Below, one piece after another: positions 11,677 through 20,213 of a DNA stretch of 64,000 bases. Made by a program: the position numbers and the translations under genes. The stretch covers positions 4,650,001 through 4,714,000 of the forward strand of contig NZ_CP107968.1 in NCBI RefSeq assembly GCF_036084755.1, written 5' to 3'. Position 1 is the stretch's first letter. Each line of letters starts with the position of its first letter. The notes beneath the pieces are model-generated. The model worked only from the letters and a program-made list of their open reading frames with translations, did no database searches and was not told where the DNA came from. Source of the stretch: Streptomyces sp. NBC_00370 (GTDB lineage Bacteria > Actinomycetota > Actinomycetes > Streptomycetales > Streptomycetaceae).

Positions 11677-12060
11677 ATGACGTCGTATTCGGATGCGGAC
11701 AAATGGCGATCACTGATCGAGGAGGCGGGACTGGGGGCGGCTGGTGGCCCCTCTCTGCGGCACAGCGCCGGGCCGTGGACCAGCGCGGCCGGTACGGCCG
11801 AGGCGCTGCGTACGGATCTCGCGCGGGTACGGGCGGACTTCGCGGCGGCGCACGACGGGCTGACGGCGGGTACGGCGGGCCTGGGCGTCGCTGCGGTGCT
11901 GGGGGCGGTACGCGGGTCGTGGGAGCGGCGCGTGGAGCGGGCGATGGGGGAGTGCGGCGGGCTTTCGGCGAGCCTGCGGGCGGTGGCGCGGGACCAGGGT
12001 GAGACCGAGACGGCGATCAGGTCGTCGTTCGCGCGGCTGACGCCGGGGGACGGCCGGTGA
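11677..12060 (+). CDS. WXG100-like helical protein, putative partner of the downstream hydrolase
   Basis: The 127-residue protein is almost entirely alpha-helical. A tryptophan-centred turn in SWERRVERAMGECGG (about 90-104) is followed by a long second helix, resembling WXG100/ESX-type small proteins. Such proteins pair with larger substrates of type VII secretion or act as their adaptors. The ATG at 11677 is preferred over a far upstream ATG (11500) because codon bias and helix content begin here and GAGG/GGGGCG lies ahead. Its stop overlaps the GTG start of the next gene by 4 nt (GTGA), a strong sign the two proteins work together. Function is inferred from size, fold pattern and coupling. 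Confidence 0.62.
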   Translation: MTSYSDADKWRSLIEEAGLGAAGGPSLRHSAGPWTSAAGTAEALRTDLARVRADFAAAHDGLTAGTAGLGVAAVLGAVRGSWERRVERAMGECGGLSASLRAVARDQGETETAIRSSFARLTPGDGR

Positions 12061-13946
12061 CGCCGGACTGTGCGGGTGGTCTGACGCTGGCGCAGTTACG
12101 GGCGCTGGACTGCGCGGAGCTGGAGGACGCGGCCGACGGCTGGGGCAGGGCGAGCAACCGCGCGGACGCGGCGCGGGACCGTATCGACAAGCAGGTCCTG
12201 GTCGGGCTGGCGACCACGCAGGAGGGTGCGGCTGCGGAGGCGGCGGTGGCGAGGCTGCGGGTGCTGAGCCGGGACTTCCAGTACATCTACACGGAGTGCG
12301 GCCTGGTCCGTACGACGCTGAACAGCTTCGCGAACGAGCTGAGGGCGCCGCAGCGGGAGCTGCGCCGGGCGCTGGACGACGCGGGGGGCCTGCGGTTCAC
12401 CGTGCACGAGGACGGGGCGGTGAGCTACCCGCCGGCGGGCGAACCCACATTGACGGCGCCTCAGCCGCCGGGCGGCACGAGCGCGGGCCGGCTGCTGCGG
12501 CCACCGGACCTGGGGGCATCGCCGGCGTCGCCGGCCTTGCCGGGTCCGTCGGGCCTGAACCCGAACGCGGCGAAGGCGCAGGAGATCGCGGACCGCATCG
12601 CGCGTGCGCTGTTCGACGCGCGGGACATCGACAGCCGCTACACGCGCACGCTGCGGAAACTGACGGCCGATGAGGGCCTGGGGGTCACGTCGGAGACGTG
12701 GACGGACGCGTACGGGGACGCGACGGCGGTACGGGGCCTGGCGGACGAGTACCTGAGCGACTCGATCCCGAAGGACAAGACCCCGGCGGAACGCAAGGCC
12801 TGGTGGGAGAGCCTGACCCAGGAGGCCCGCGAGGAGTACCTGGCGGTCTTCCCGGACCGCATCGGCAACTTGGACGGCATCCCGTCGGACGCACGCGACG
12901 CGGCGAACCGCGACAACCTCCAACTCCTGATCGGAAAACTGTCCGCGCAGGACGACGGGGAGTCGCAGACGCGACTGGAGGGCCTGAGGGAGATCGACCG
13001 GCAGTTGCGTGCGGTGGACCCGAGGGTGCCGCCGATGTATTTGCTGGGAATCGGGGACGAGGGGAACGGCCGGGCGATTGTGGCGTACGGGAACCCGGAT
13101 ACGGCGAGGAATGTGTCGGCGTATGTGCCGGGGCTGGGGACGGCGCTGGACAAGGGGTTCGCGCTTGGTGATCTGGCGAAGGCACGCGAAACGGCTGCTG
13201 CCGCGCGTGAATATGACCCCTCCAGTTCCTCAATCGTGTGGCTGGGCTACGACGCGCCTCAACTCTCCACTGGTGACATCACGGGAAACGCGGATGTGAT
13301 GTTCGCCGACCGAGCCGTGACGGGTGCCACGGCGTACAACGAGTTCATGTCGGGGATCTCGGCCACAAACGAAAATAATGATCCCCACGTGACTGCGATC
13401 GGGCACTCGTATGGTTCGCTCACCGTCGGTCAGGCCGCACAGCGGCAGGGCGGTATTCCGGGCGCTGACGAAATTATTTTGGTTGGCAGTCCGGGCACGG
13501 GAGCGAAGACAGCAGACGAACTTGGGGTCGGACGGCAGCACGTATTCGTCGGTGCGGCGGACAACGACCCAGTCACGGCGATGCCGGCCAAGATTGAAGG
13601 GCGTGGAATGGTGCAGGGTGCAATGGGCGGCGCCATGATCGGAAGTGTCGTGGGTGGCCCCGTTGGGGCCGGTGTCGGAGGTGCCATGGGGGGCGCCGCA
13701 GCCTTCCTCGCGCAAGACGCACAGGCGGATGACAGGGAGATCTGGTACGGGACAGATCCGGCACACGAAGCGTTTGGGGCTCGGCGCTTCCGAGTGGGAG
13801 ATGGGCCACGCCCAATTGCCGATATGGGAGGTTTCGCCGCCCACTCGGGATACTTCGAGGAGGCGAAAGATGAGGAATCTGCTCAGAACATTGCCAAGAT
13901 CGTAGCTGGCCGGAGCCACAAAATCAGCATCCAGGAGCCCCGATGA
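12057..13946 (+). CDS. DUF1023-like alpha/beta hydrolase with WXG-like N-terminus and glycine zipper
   Basis: The 629-residue protein begins with a helical region (about 1-115) similar in style to ESX/WXG substrates. A Pro-rich linker (125-170) and a second helical region (170-325) follow, then an alpha/beta hydrolase domain of the DUF1023 type. The nucleophile elbow is GHSYGS (449-454, Ser451); ADNDP (501-505) and AAHSG (594-598) could supply Asp and His. Between these, residues 517-549 form a run of GxxxG and GG motifs (AMGGAMIGSVVGGPVGAGVG), a glycine zipper able to insert into membranes. The GTG start at 12057 overlaps the upstream stop, and the end overlaps the lipoprotein start (ATGA). 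Codon use is extremely GC-rich to about 13020-13200, then clearly less so. A secreted lipase-like effector is possible; a housekeeping hydrolase is the alternative. Confidence 0.72.
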   Translation: MTPDCAGGLTLAQLRALDCAELEDAADGWGRASNRADAARDRIDKQVLVGLATTQEGAAAEAAVARLRVLSRDFQYIYTECGLVRTTLNSFANELRAPQRELRRALDDAGGLRFTVHEDGAVSYPPAGEPTLTAPQPPGGTSAGRLLRPPDLGASPASPALPGPSGLNPNAAKAQEIADRIARALFDARDIDSRYTRTLRKLTADEGLGVTSETWTDAYGDATAVRGLADEYLSDSIPKDKTPAERKAWWESLTQEAREEYLAVFPDRIGNLDGIPSDARDAANRDNLQLLIGKLSAQDDGESQTRLEGLREIDRQLRAVDPRVPPMYLLGIGDEGNGRAIVAYGNPDTARNVSAYVPGLGTALDKGFALGDLAKARETAAAAREYDPSSSSIVWLGYDAPQLSTGDITGNADVMFADRAVTGATAYNEFMSGISATNENNDPHVTAIGHSYGSLTVGQAAQRQGGIPGADEIILVGSPGTGAKTADELGVGRQHVFVGAADNDPVTAMPAKIEGRGMVQGAMGGAMIGSVVGGPVGAGVGGAMGGAAAFLAQDAQADDREIWYGTDPAHEAFGARRFRVGDGPRPIADMGGFAAHSGYFEEAKDEESAQNIAKIVAGRSHKISIQEPR

Positions 13947-14557
13947 AAACCGTGCGCCATGTTGTCGCAGTTCTGCTGCTCGTCATGGTGGCAGGGTGCG
14001 GGCTGCAGTCGGACGCGGACCATGTCGAAAAAGATAGGCGGGGCATGAATATGCAGGCGGCGGCTAACCAAGCCGATATGATCTTGCAGCAAACCCTCTC
14101 CGGCATTATGCCGGAACTGCGTTGGAACCACGGGCCCTCGAATGAGAGCATCTGCACCGACTTCAAGAACGGGTCGCGGGGAACCGGCTCCGTGAAGCGT
14201 CGCATCGCGGTTATGACCGTAGTCTCAGAGGCGCGGCGGGGGAATCTGCTCGGCGTCGTGGAGCGTAACTGGAAAACGCGCGGATACCGGATCACGAGCG
14301 TAGATGACGACAAGGACCTGCCCGCGATCTTCGCTTCAACGCCAGAAGACTTTCGGATGCGCGTCGCAGTAGGCGGCCGCGGCCAGTTCTTCTTCTCCAT
14401 CACCACCCCCTGCTTCCGCGAATCCCCCGTCTCCGCCCCCGCGACCGCGCCGAACACGCCCGACCGGGCCGGCGAGTACCCGCAACCACCAGACGTGCAG
14501 GACGACTTTTGGTCATCCAGCGAACCTCTTGCGTCGTCCTCGCCCGGCACCCCCTGA
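13943..14557 (+). CDS. lipoprotein, putative cognate of the hydrolase
   Basis: The 204-residue protein has a short signal peptide ending in the lipobox VAGC (Cys19), so it should be anchored on the outer face of the membrane. The mature part has no domain I recognise. It has Cys residues in ESICTDF and TTPCFRE and a Pro/Ser-rich tail. It overlaps the hydrolase stop by 4 nt (ATGA), so the two are made together. Codons are less GC-rich than in neighbouring genes (several AAA, ATT and GTT codons) until about 14380, like the 3' part of the hydrolase. This suggests the two segments arrived together. A protective (immunity) role is an inference by analogy with lipase-toxin/lipoprotein pairs. Confidence 0.7.
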   Translation: MKTVRHVVAVLLLVMVAGCGLQSDADHVEKDRRGMNMQAAANQADMILQQTLSGIMPELRWNHGPSNESICTDFKNGSRGTGSVKRRIAVMTVVSEARRGNLLGVVERNWKTRGYRITSVDDDKDLPAIFASTPEDFRMRVAVGGRGQFFFSITTPCFRESPVSAPATAPNTPDRAGEYPQPPDVQDDFWSSSEPLASSSPGTP

Positions 14558-14624
14558 TCCCTCCCCTCCCCACCTACACTGGCCCCGACAGACGTGGTGT
14601 CCCTCTCCCGAAGGGCGTTTGACG

Positions 14625-15647
14625 GTGCGTAAGGCCTGGCTCGTCGCGGGGGCGCTTGGTGGCGTCGGGGTCACCTTTGTCGGGGTTCTCGTCGTCGGGA
14701 CCTTCGCCGCCGCTTCCGGGATCGCCGGGGCCGGGGGTGGGGGGGCCGTCGGGTTGGCCAAGGGAGCTGTGCCCGCCGAGTACCGGCTCTACGTCCAGCG
14801 GGCCGGCGAGACCTGTCCCGCCGTCAACGCCGCGCTGCTCGCCTCGCAGATCTATCAGGAGAGCGGCTGGAACCCCTCCGCCCAGTCCCCCGCCAACGCC
14901 CGCGGCATCGGGCAGTTCCTGCCCGCCACCTGGGCCGCGCACGCCGTGGACGGGGACGGGGACGGCGACAAGGACATCTGGGATCCCGCCGACGGGATCA
15001 TGTCCGCCGCCGCCTACGACTGCGAGTTGGCGAACTACGTCAAGGACGTCCCCGGCGACATCACCGACAACATGCTCGCCGCGTACAACGCGGGCGCGTA
15101 CGCCGTCATCCGGTACGGCGGGGTTCCGCCGTACAAGGAGACGCAGAACTACGTCAAAACCATCCGTACCCTCGCCAAGAGCTTCACCGCGCCCGCCGGG
15201 CGGATACTGCCGTCGCAACAGGCCGCGGGGGCCATCGAGTTCGCGCAGCAGAAGCTCGGGACGCCCTATCTCTGGGGTGGGAACGGCACGCCCGAGCAGG
15301 GCGGGCGGTTCGACTGTTCCGGGCTGACGCAGGCCTCGTACCGCAGTGTCGGGATCGAGCTGCCGCGCGTCGCGAACGATCAGTACAACGCCGGTGAGCA
15401 TCCCGCACGTAATGAGCTGTTGCCCGGTGATCTCGTCTTCTTCTCGGACGATCTCAACAATTCCCGGGCCATTCACCACGTCGGCATGTACGTCGGCGGC
15501 GGATACATGATCGACGCTCCTTACACCGGCGCGGTGATCAGGTTCGACAAGATCGACTCCCCGGATTATTTCGGCGCGACGCGAGTTACCGACGACGGCG
15601 CGAAATCGCTGCCCACCCACCTGCCGAAGAGCCGGTCAGCGGCCTGA
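14625..15647 (+). CDS. bifunctional wall hydrolase: lytic transglycosylase plus NlpC/P60 peptidase
   Basis: The 340-residue protein has an N-terminal membrane or signal helix (about 5-31), a transglycosylase SLT-type domain (about 50-180) and an NlpC/P60 domain (about 200-330). The catalytic Glu is in YQESGWNP (Glu79) with the downstream RGIGQFLPATW. The NlpC/P60 Cys is in FDCSG (Cys231) and the His in HHVGMY (His285). The first domain cleaves glycan strands and the second peptide stems. A DGDGDGDKD stretch (109-117) may bind calcium. The GTG at 14625 has a GAAGGG site upstream and gives a sensible signal sequence. VirB1/TcpG-like wall hydrolases of this make-up often accompany type IV secretion genes, which fits its place opposite the minus-strand cluster. 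Confidence 0.88.
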   Translation: MRKAWLVAGALGGVGVTFVGVLVVGTFAAASGIAGAGGGGAVGLAKGAVPAEYRLYVQRAGETCPAVNAALLASQIYQESGWNPSAQSPANARGIGQFLPATWAAHAVDGDGDGDKDIWDPADGIMSAAAYDCELANYVKDVPGDITDNMLAAYNAGAYAVIRYGGVPPYKETQNYVKTIRTLAKSFTAPAGRILPSQQAAGAIEFAQQKLGTPYLWGGNGTPEQGGRFDCSGLTQASYRSVGIELPRVANDQYNAGEHPARNELLPGDLVFFSDDLNNSRAIHHVGMYVGGGYMIDAPYTGAVIRFDKIDSPDYFGATRVTDDGAKSLPTHLPKSRSAA

Positions 15648-15919
15648 CGGCGGTCGCCGCCCGGACCGCGCCGGCCCGGTCCGATGGCTGGAACTGTCCG
15701 TCGGACGCGGGCGCTGAACTGCGACGACGTGTCACTCTTCGATAACGTGATGGTGATCTTTCGGTGGAGTGCGGAACGTAGTCGGTGAGTGGGCCGTTCC
15801 CTGGACTGTGACTGCGGTACTGATCACGCAGCACGTCTCGTACTGACCACGGGGGTTGGTAGAAGCGACGCACGAGGAAGTGCGGTCGCAGCGGGCAACA
15901 AGGCAAGGGGCCGCAGCAG

Positions 15920-16642
15920 ATGGCTGGACTCGTACTGGATGGGTCGAACCCCGACGTCAGTCTGCTTTACGACATCAACGGACTCGCGAAGGACGCCCCT
16001 TCGTGGTTCGACCGCGTCATGGAATTCGTCGGCGAATACGGCATTCTCCTCGGGCTCGTGCTCGTCGTCCTGTGGAGCTGGTGGAGTGTGCGCCGGCGCG
16101 GGACGGCCGGGGACTCGGTCTCGGGCGTCGCCGGGCTCGTCTGGGCGCCGCTCGCCGCCGGTGTCGCCCTGCTCATCAACATCCCCATCCGGGACTTCGT
16201 CGGCCGCAACCGGCCGTTCGTCGACCACAAGGGCCTGGACGTGCTCGTGGCGGGCAAGGACGACTTCTCGTTCGTCAGCGACCACGCAACGATGGCGATG
16301 GCGCTCGGCGTCGGGATCTTCATCGTCCACCGCAAGTTCGGGCTCGTCGCGATCGGCCTCGCGCTGCTCGAAGGGTTCTGCCGCGTCTACATGGGGGTGC
16401 ACTACCCGACGGACGTGATCGGCGGATTCGCCCTCGGCACGGCTGTCACGCTGCTGCTCACGCCCGTCGCGCTCGCCCTGCTCACGCCGCTGATGTCGGC
16501 GGTCTCCCGGTCGGCCCTCGCGGGCTGGTTCGTACGCTCCCGCTCCGCCCGCGCGGCGGACGCTGCGGCGCTCAGCGCCGGCGGTACGCGCGCGCTGGAC
16601 ATCCCCGAGCCCCGGCCCGACGACAACAACCTCGCCGCCTGA
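15920..16642 (+). CDS. PAP2-family membrane phosphatase
   Basis: The 240-residue protein has several membrane helices and all three phosphatase motifs of the PAP2 superfamily: RDFVGRNRP (motif 1), FVSDHATM (motif 2, with Asp in place of the common Gly) and RVYMGVHYPTDVIGG (motif 3). These enzymes dephosphorylate lipid phosphates such as undecaprenyl pyrophosphate or phosphatidic acid at the membrane; the actual substrate is unknown. The ATG at 15920 follows AAGGGG. The gene ends 7 nt before the convergent sortase gene. The C-terminal tail of about 50 residues is polar and probably cytoplasmic. Confidence 0.88.
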   Translation: MAGLVLDGSNPDVSLLYDINGLAKDAPSWFDRVMEFVGEYGILLGLVLVVLWSWWSVRRRGTAGDSVSGVAGLVWAPLAAGVALLINIPIRDFVGRNRPFVDHKGLDVLVAGKDDFSFVSDHATMAMALGVGIFIVHRKFGLVAIGLALLEGFCRVYMGVHYPTDVIGGFALGTAVTLLLTPVALALLTPLMSAVSRSALAGWFVRSRSARAADAAALSAGGTRALDIPEPRPDDNNLAA

Positions 16643-16649
16643 GGGTGCG

Positions 16650-17318
16650 TTACCCGGTCGGCGCCGCGACCTGTACGGCGCTGACCACCACGTTCGAGTC
16701 CCAGTGGCCCTGCGCGTCGATCACTCCGCCGCAGGTGATCAGCCGCAGCTGCGGCTGATCCACCGGGCCGTACACCCGGGCCGTCGGGAATCGTCGTGTC
16801 CGGTACGTCTCGACGGACGTCACCCGGAACGGCAGCCGCCTGCCGTCGCCCAGCTCCGCCTCGATCCGGGCGCCGTCGTGCAACCGGCCGATCTTGGCGA
16901 AGACGCCCTTCCTGAGGTGGTTGCCGCCGATGCGCTTGCCGTGCTCGTACTCGTTGGCGGGGGCGTCCCGGTGGCCGACCAGCACGGCGGGCCCCCGCTG
17001 GCCGGGGCGCGGGCCCAGGGCGTACCAGCCGACCCGCATCGGGTTACGGAACCCCGGCACCTCCAGCGCGCCCGTCGCGTCGAGCCCCAGCGGCAGGATG
17101 TCCGCGTCGACGCCGAGCGACGGGATGTGCAGCTTCACCGGCACCGAGTGCGCGTCCGTCACCCGGATCTGCCGTGGTTCGGCCGCCGGCTGCACCGGCG
17201 CCTGCGGCGGCGCCGGGCGCGGCACGAACAGCTGGAGCAGTACGGCGCCCACCGCGCACAGACCGGCGACGGCCAGCAGCACCTTTATCGCGGTGTCCGC
17301 GGGCGCCGTCGCCCTCAC
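16650..17318 (-). CDS. class F/E-type sortase
   Basis: The 222-residue protein has one N-terminal membrane helix (about 12-35) and a sortase fold. The catalytic histidine is in VLVGHRD and the catalytic cysteine in LRLITCGG (TLxTC-type). The short length and single TM anchor match the small actinobacterial class E/F enzymes. Sortases attach sorted proteins to the wall or to each other outside the membrane. The GTG start at 17318 lies 2 nt after the stop of the upstream secreted-protein gene with a GGGGACC site inside that gene, so the two are coupled. The natural assumption is that the neighbour is a partner, although no classic LPxTG is visible in it. Confidence 0.85.
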   Translation of the reverse strand: MRATAPADTAIKVLLAVAGLCAVGAVLLQLFVPRPAPPQAPVQPAAEPRQIRVTDAHSVPVKLHIPSLGVDADILPLGLDATGALEVPGFRNPMRVGWYALGPRPGQRGPAVLVGHRDAPANEYEHGKRIGGNHLRKGVFAKIGRLHDGARIEAELGDGRRLPFRVTSVETYRTRRFPTARVYGPVDQPQLRLITCGGVIDAQGHWDSNVVVSAVQVAAPTG

Positions 17319-17320
17319 GG

Positions 17321-18277
17321 TCAGTGGTCCCCGCCCGCGGCTCGGCGCTGGAGCCGGCGGATGACGAGCAGCGCACCCGCCCCGGCCGCCGCTGTGGCGC
17401 CGATCGCGAGGGACAGCTCGGCGGGACCCGTCGGGCCCGAGGCGTCCGCCACCTCCGCCGGATGGTCCGCGCCGCCGCGCGCGGCGCCGGACGGCGTTAC
17501 CTGGACCGCCCCCACCACAGCGGACGCGGACCCCGTCGGGGACGCCACGCCGGATGCGACCCCGGAAGCGATCCCCGTCGCGACCCCGGATGCGATCCCC
17601 GACGACGACGTGGTGGATCGGGTGGCGGACGGGGTCCGGGAGGACGTCGCGGTCGGCCGGGGTGTCGCGGTCGGCCGCGGAGTCGCCGTCGGGTGGGAAG
17701 TCGGCCGGGTAGTCGCCGCCGGGCGGCGGGATGCCGAGGCCGTCGCCCGTCCCGTCGCCTTCCCCGTCACCTCCGACTCCGGCCGCGACGTCGACGAGAT
17801 CGTCTCCCCGGTCCCCGGCTCGGCCGCAGGGAGCGGGGAGCCGTCCGGGGCGATCAGGCTGAAGCCCGCCACGTGCTGGCCCTGCGGGTGCTTCGGCTCG
17901 TCGTTCCGGTAGTAGTACAGCGGGTGCTGGTCGTAGATCACCTGCGGCAGCCGCGTGCCCGGCACGAGCCGCTTCGTCTGTCCCGTGTCGCCCGTCACCC
18001 CGCGCGCCTTCGTCGGGAAGCCGACAGCGGCCGGCCAGGTCTTCGCGCACGTACCCGTACAGCCGGAGACGTCAGGTTTGTCGGCCTTCCGCAGATACAG
18101 CGGGTTGCCCTTCTCGTCCGCCAGGGCCGCGCCGCTCGCGGTGTTGATGAGCGTCAGCTCGCGCGGCTTCGTCGGCCGGTCGACGGCCGTGGCCGCCGTA
18201 CCGGTCGCGAGACCGAGGGCGAGCAGCAGAGCGGTGGTCACGACGGCTGCGGCTGACCGGGGTCCGTAACGGTGCAT
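17321..18277 (-). CDS. secreted COG4315-type protein with Thr/Pro stalk and C-terminal anchor
   Basis: The 318-residue protein has a cleavable signal peptide (about 1-31), then a domain with NTASGAALADEKGNPLYL, a Cys pair in CTGTCAKTW and YYYRNDEPKHP. This is the YxxxxD-type module of COG4315 predicted lipoproteins. A Thr/Pro-rich stalk (TPRPTATPRPTAT) and Gly-Val-Ala-Ser repeats follow, then a C-terminal hydrophobic helix with basic end (ALLVIRRLQRRA). It is cell-surface exposed. The layout is that of a wall-stalk protein, but no LPxTG/LAxTG motif precedes the last helix. The start at ATG 18277 gives the best signal peptide. It is co-transcribed with the sortase 2 nt downstream. Confidence 0.78.
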   Translation of the reverse strand: MHRYGPRSAAAVVTTALLLALGLATGTAATAVDRPTKPRELTLINTASGAALADEKGNPLYLRKADKPDVSGCTGTCAKTWPAAVGFPTKARGVTGDTGQTKRLVPGTRLPQVIYDQHPLYYYRNDEPKHPQGQHVAGFSLIAPDGSPLPAAEPGTGETISSTSRPESEVTGKATGRATASASRRPAATTRPTSHPTATPRPTATPRPTATSSRTPSATRSTTSSSGIASGVATGIASGVASGVASPTGSASAVVGAVQVTPSGAARGGADHPAEVADASGPTGPAELSLAIGATAAAGAGALLVIRRLQRRAAGGDH

Positions 18278-18387
18278 GGATACAGGCCACCGGCAGCCGG
18301 TCCTTCCGGCCACTTCGGTGGGCCGTACGGGCTACCGGAGCGGCCGGGTCCGCACCGCTGCGGCGCCCGCGTCCGCGGCGACCGCCG

Positions 18388-20004
18388 TCACAGTGCCTGC
18401 GGGAAGTCGAACAGCCTGTCCGGGTCGTACTGCTTCTTCAGCGTCGCCAGCCGCCCCGCCGCCGAGCCGTAGTACGCGTTGCGCCAGTCCTTCAGCGTCG
18501 GGTCGATGTAGTTCTGGTACGCGGCGCCCGACGCGTAGCGGCGCATCGCGCCGTGCGCGCTCTTGAGCCACGCCTGCTGGGCCGAGCCCGAGGTGCCCTG
18601 CTGCCAGGAGCCGATGTACTGCGTCAGCATCCGCGAACGCCGGTGGACGAAGGCCGTGGCGGACGGGTCGACGCGGTTGACCGCGCCGCCGAGCGCCGTC
18701 AGGGCGACCGAGCCGCTGCCGCCGCCCTGGCTCGTCGGGATCTTGGTGAAGTCCTCCACAGCGGATATGAGGGCCTGCCGGCCGGCCGGTGACAGCGAGC
18801 GGTCGTAGAAATCCGAAGCGGCGGCGTACGTCTCGCGGTGCAGCCCGCCCTGCCTGCTGCGGCCCGGAGTGCCGCCGGGGAGCTTGCACTGTTCGGCGGT
18901 GAGGCCCGAGCAGCCGGCATACACCTGCATCGCGTCCTCGTACCCGCGCGGCTTGATCGAGACGGAACTCGCGGGCCCCGGACCGCCGGGGCCGTCGGCG
19001 AGGCGGTCGACCGCCTTGTGCAGCCCTGCCTCGTCGCCGAGCGAGAAGACCGAGAGGGACAGGGTGGGGGTGACGCCGCCGGGGCCCGCGTCGAGGTGCA
19101 GGGACGACCAGATCTCGTCCGGCTGCTCGGGGCCCCACTCCTGCCAGGCCGCGAGCAGGGTGTCGGCCTTCGACCAGGGCCAGTTCATGAATCCCGCGAT
19201 GCCTTCGGGGGCGGGATGGGTGTCGAAGCGCAGCTCGGTGACGACCCCGAAGTTGCCGTTGCCCGCGCCGCGCAGCGCCCAGAAGAGGTCCTTGTTCTCG
19301 TCCGCGTCGGCGGTCAGCCGCCGGCCGTCCGCCGTGATGAGGGTCGCGGAGGTCAGGTTGTCGCAGGTGAGCCCGTAGGCGCGGGCGGCGACGCCGTGGC
19401 CGCCGCCGAGGGTCAGACCCGCGACGCCCACGGTGGGGCAGGAGCCCGCCGGGATCGTACGGCCGTGGTCGGCCATGGCCCGGTAGACGTCGGAGAGCTT
19501 GGCGCCTGCGCCGACCCTGCCGTCGGCGGCCCCGTCGAGCGAGTTGAGCTTCGATATGTCGATCACGAGCCGGCCGTTGCCGCTCGACCAGCCCGCGTAC
19601 GAGTGGCCGCCGCCGCGTATGGAGACCGGCGTGCGGTGCGTACGGGCGAAGGCCAGGCACTCCTTGATGTCGCCCTCGCCGGTGACATACGCGACGGCTG
19701 CGGGCTTCAGGTTGTCGAAGCGCGTGTTGTAGAGCTGGCGCGCCGTGGCGTAGTCGGCGTCCCCGGGGCGTACGAGTTCGCCGTCCAGCCCCTTCGCCAG
19801 CGCGCCCCAGCTCGGCGCGCCCGGTGACGCGCTCGCCGACGCGGCGCCACCGGCCGGCCCGGTGCCGCCCGACGGGGAGTTGCCCGGGGAGTCACCGCCC
19901 TTCCCGGCAGTCGCGTCGTCGGGGGAGCAGGCGCTCAGTGCGCCGGTGGCGGCGAGCGCCGCCGCCGCGCCGAGCAGCGTGCGGCGTTGGACGGTACGAA
20001 CCAT
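18388..20004 (-). CDS. Tat-exported FAD-binding oxidoreductase (berberine-bridge type)
   Basis: The 538-residue protein starts with a twin-arginine signal (QRRTLLGAAAAL) ending in a lipobox-like LSAC, so export by Tat and possible lipidation are likely. The FAD domain has RGGGHSYAGWSSG, whose His is the usual FAD attachment residue, and SCPTVGVAGLTLGGG, whose Cys fits the second FAD linkage of bicovalent flavoenzymes. The C-terminal berberine-bridge domain ends NAYYGSAAGRLATLKKQYDP. Members oxidise sugars, alkaloids or other alcohols with O2; the substrate is unknown. The ATG at 20004 is chosen for the signal peptide. It is a single gene. Confidence 0.88.
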   Translation of the reverse strand: MVRTVQRRTLLGAAAALAATGALSACSPDDATAGKGGDSPGNSPSGGTGPAGGAASASASPGAPSWGALAKGLDGELVRPGDADYATARQLYNTRFDNLKPAAVAYVTGEGDIKECLAFARTHRTPVSIRGGGHSYAGWSSGNGRLVIDISKLNSLDGAADGRVGAGAKLSDVYRAMADHGRTIPAGSCPTVGVAGLTLGGGHGVAARAYGLTCDNLTSATLITADGRRLTADADENKDLFWALRGAGNGNFGVVTELRFDTHPAPEGIAGFMNWPWSKADTLLAAWQEWGPEQPDEIWSSLHLDAGPGGVTPTLSLSVFSLGDEAGLHKAVDRLADGPGGPGPASSVSIKPRGYEDAMQVYAGCSGLTAEQCKLPGGTPGRSRQGGLHRETYAAASDFYDRSLSPAGRQALISAVEDFTKIPTSQGGGSGSVALTALGGAVNRVDPSATAFVHRRSRMLTQYIGSWQQGTSGSAQQAWLKSAHGAMRRYASGAAYQNYIDPTLKDWRNAYYGSAAGRLATLKKQYDPDRLFDFPQAL

Positions 20005-20213
20005 GGGACGGCCTTCCGAGGGGGCGGCGAACCGGTGAACCGGGAGACCTGGGTGGGCCTCCCCGGAACGGGACGATCCCCGGGAGCCGCCGGGTTCCGT
20101 GGACAAGGTGAAGAGGTGACAAAGGAGCGTGACAGGCGGGCAAGGAGTGCGCGGCGCGCGGGTCCTGCGCGCGTCACGCACTCTTGCGGGTGTCCCGGCT
20201 TCGCCGTCTCAGT

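Noticed and set aside
3812..15647. The secretion-like cluster considered as an integrated conjugative element
   Set aside because: No integrase, relaxase, replication gene or flanking direct repeats were seen around it; the integrase relic is nearly 50 kb away.
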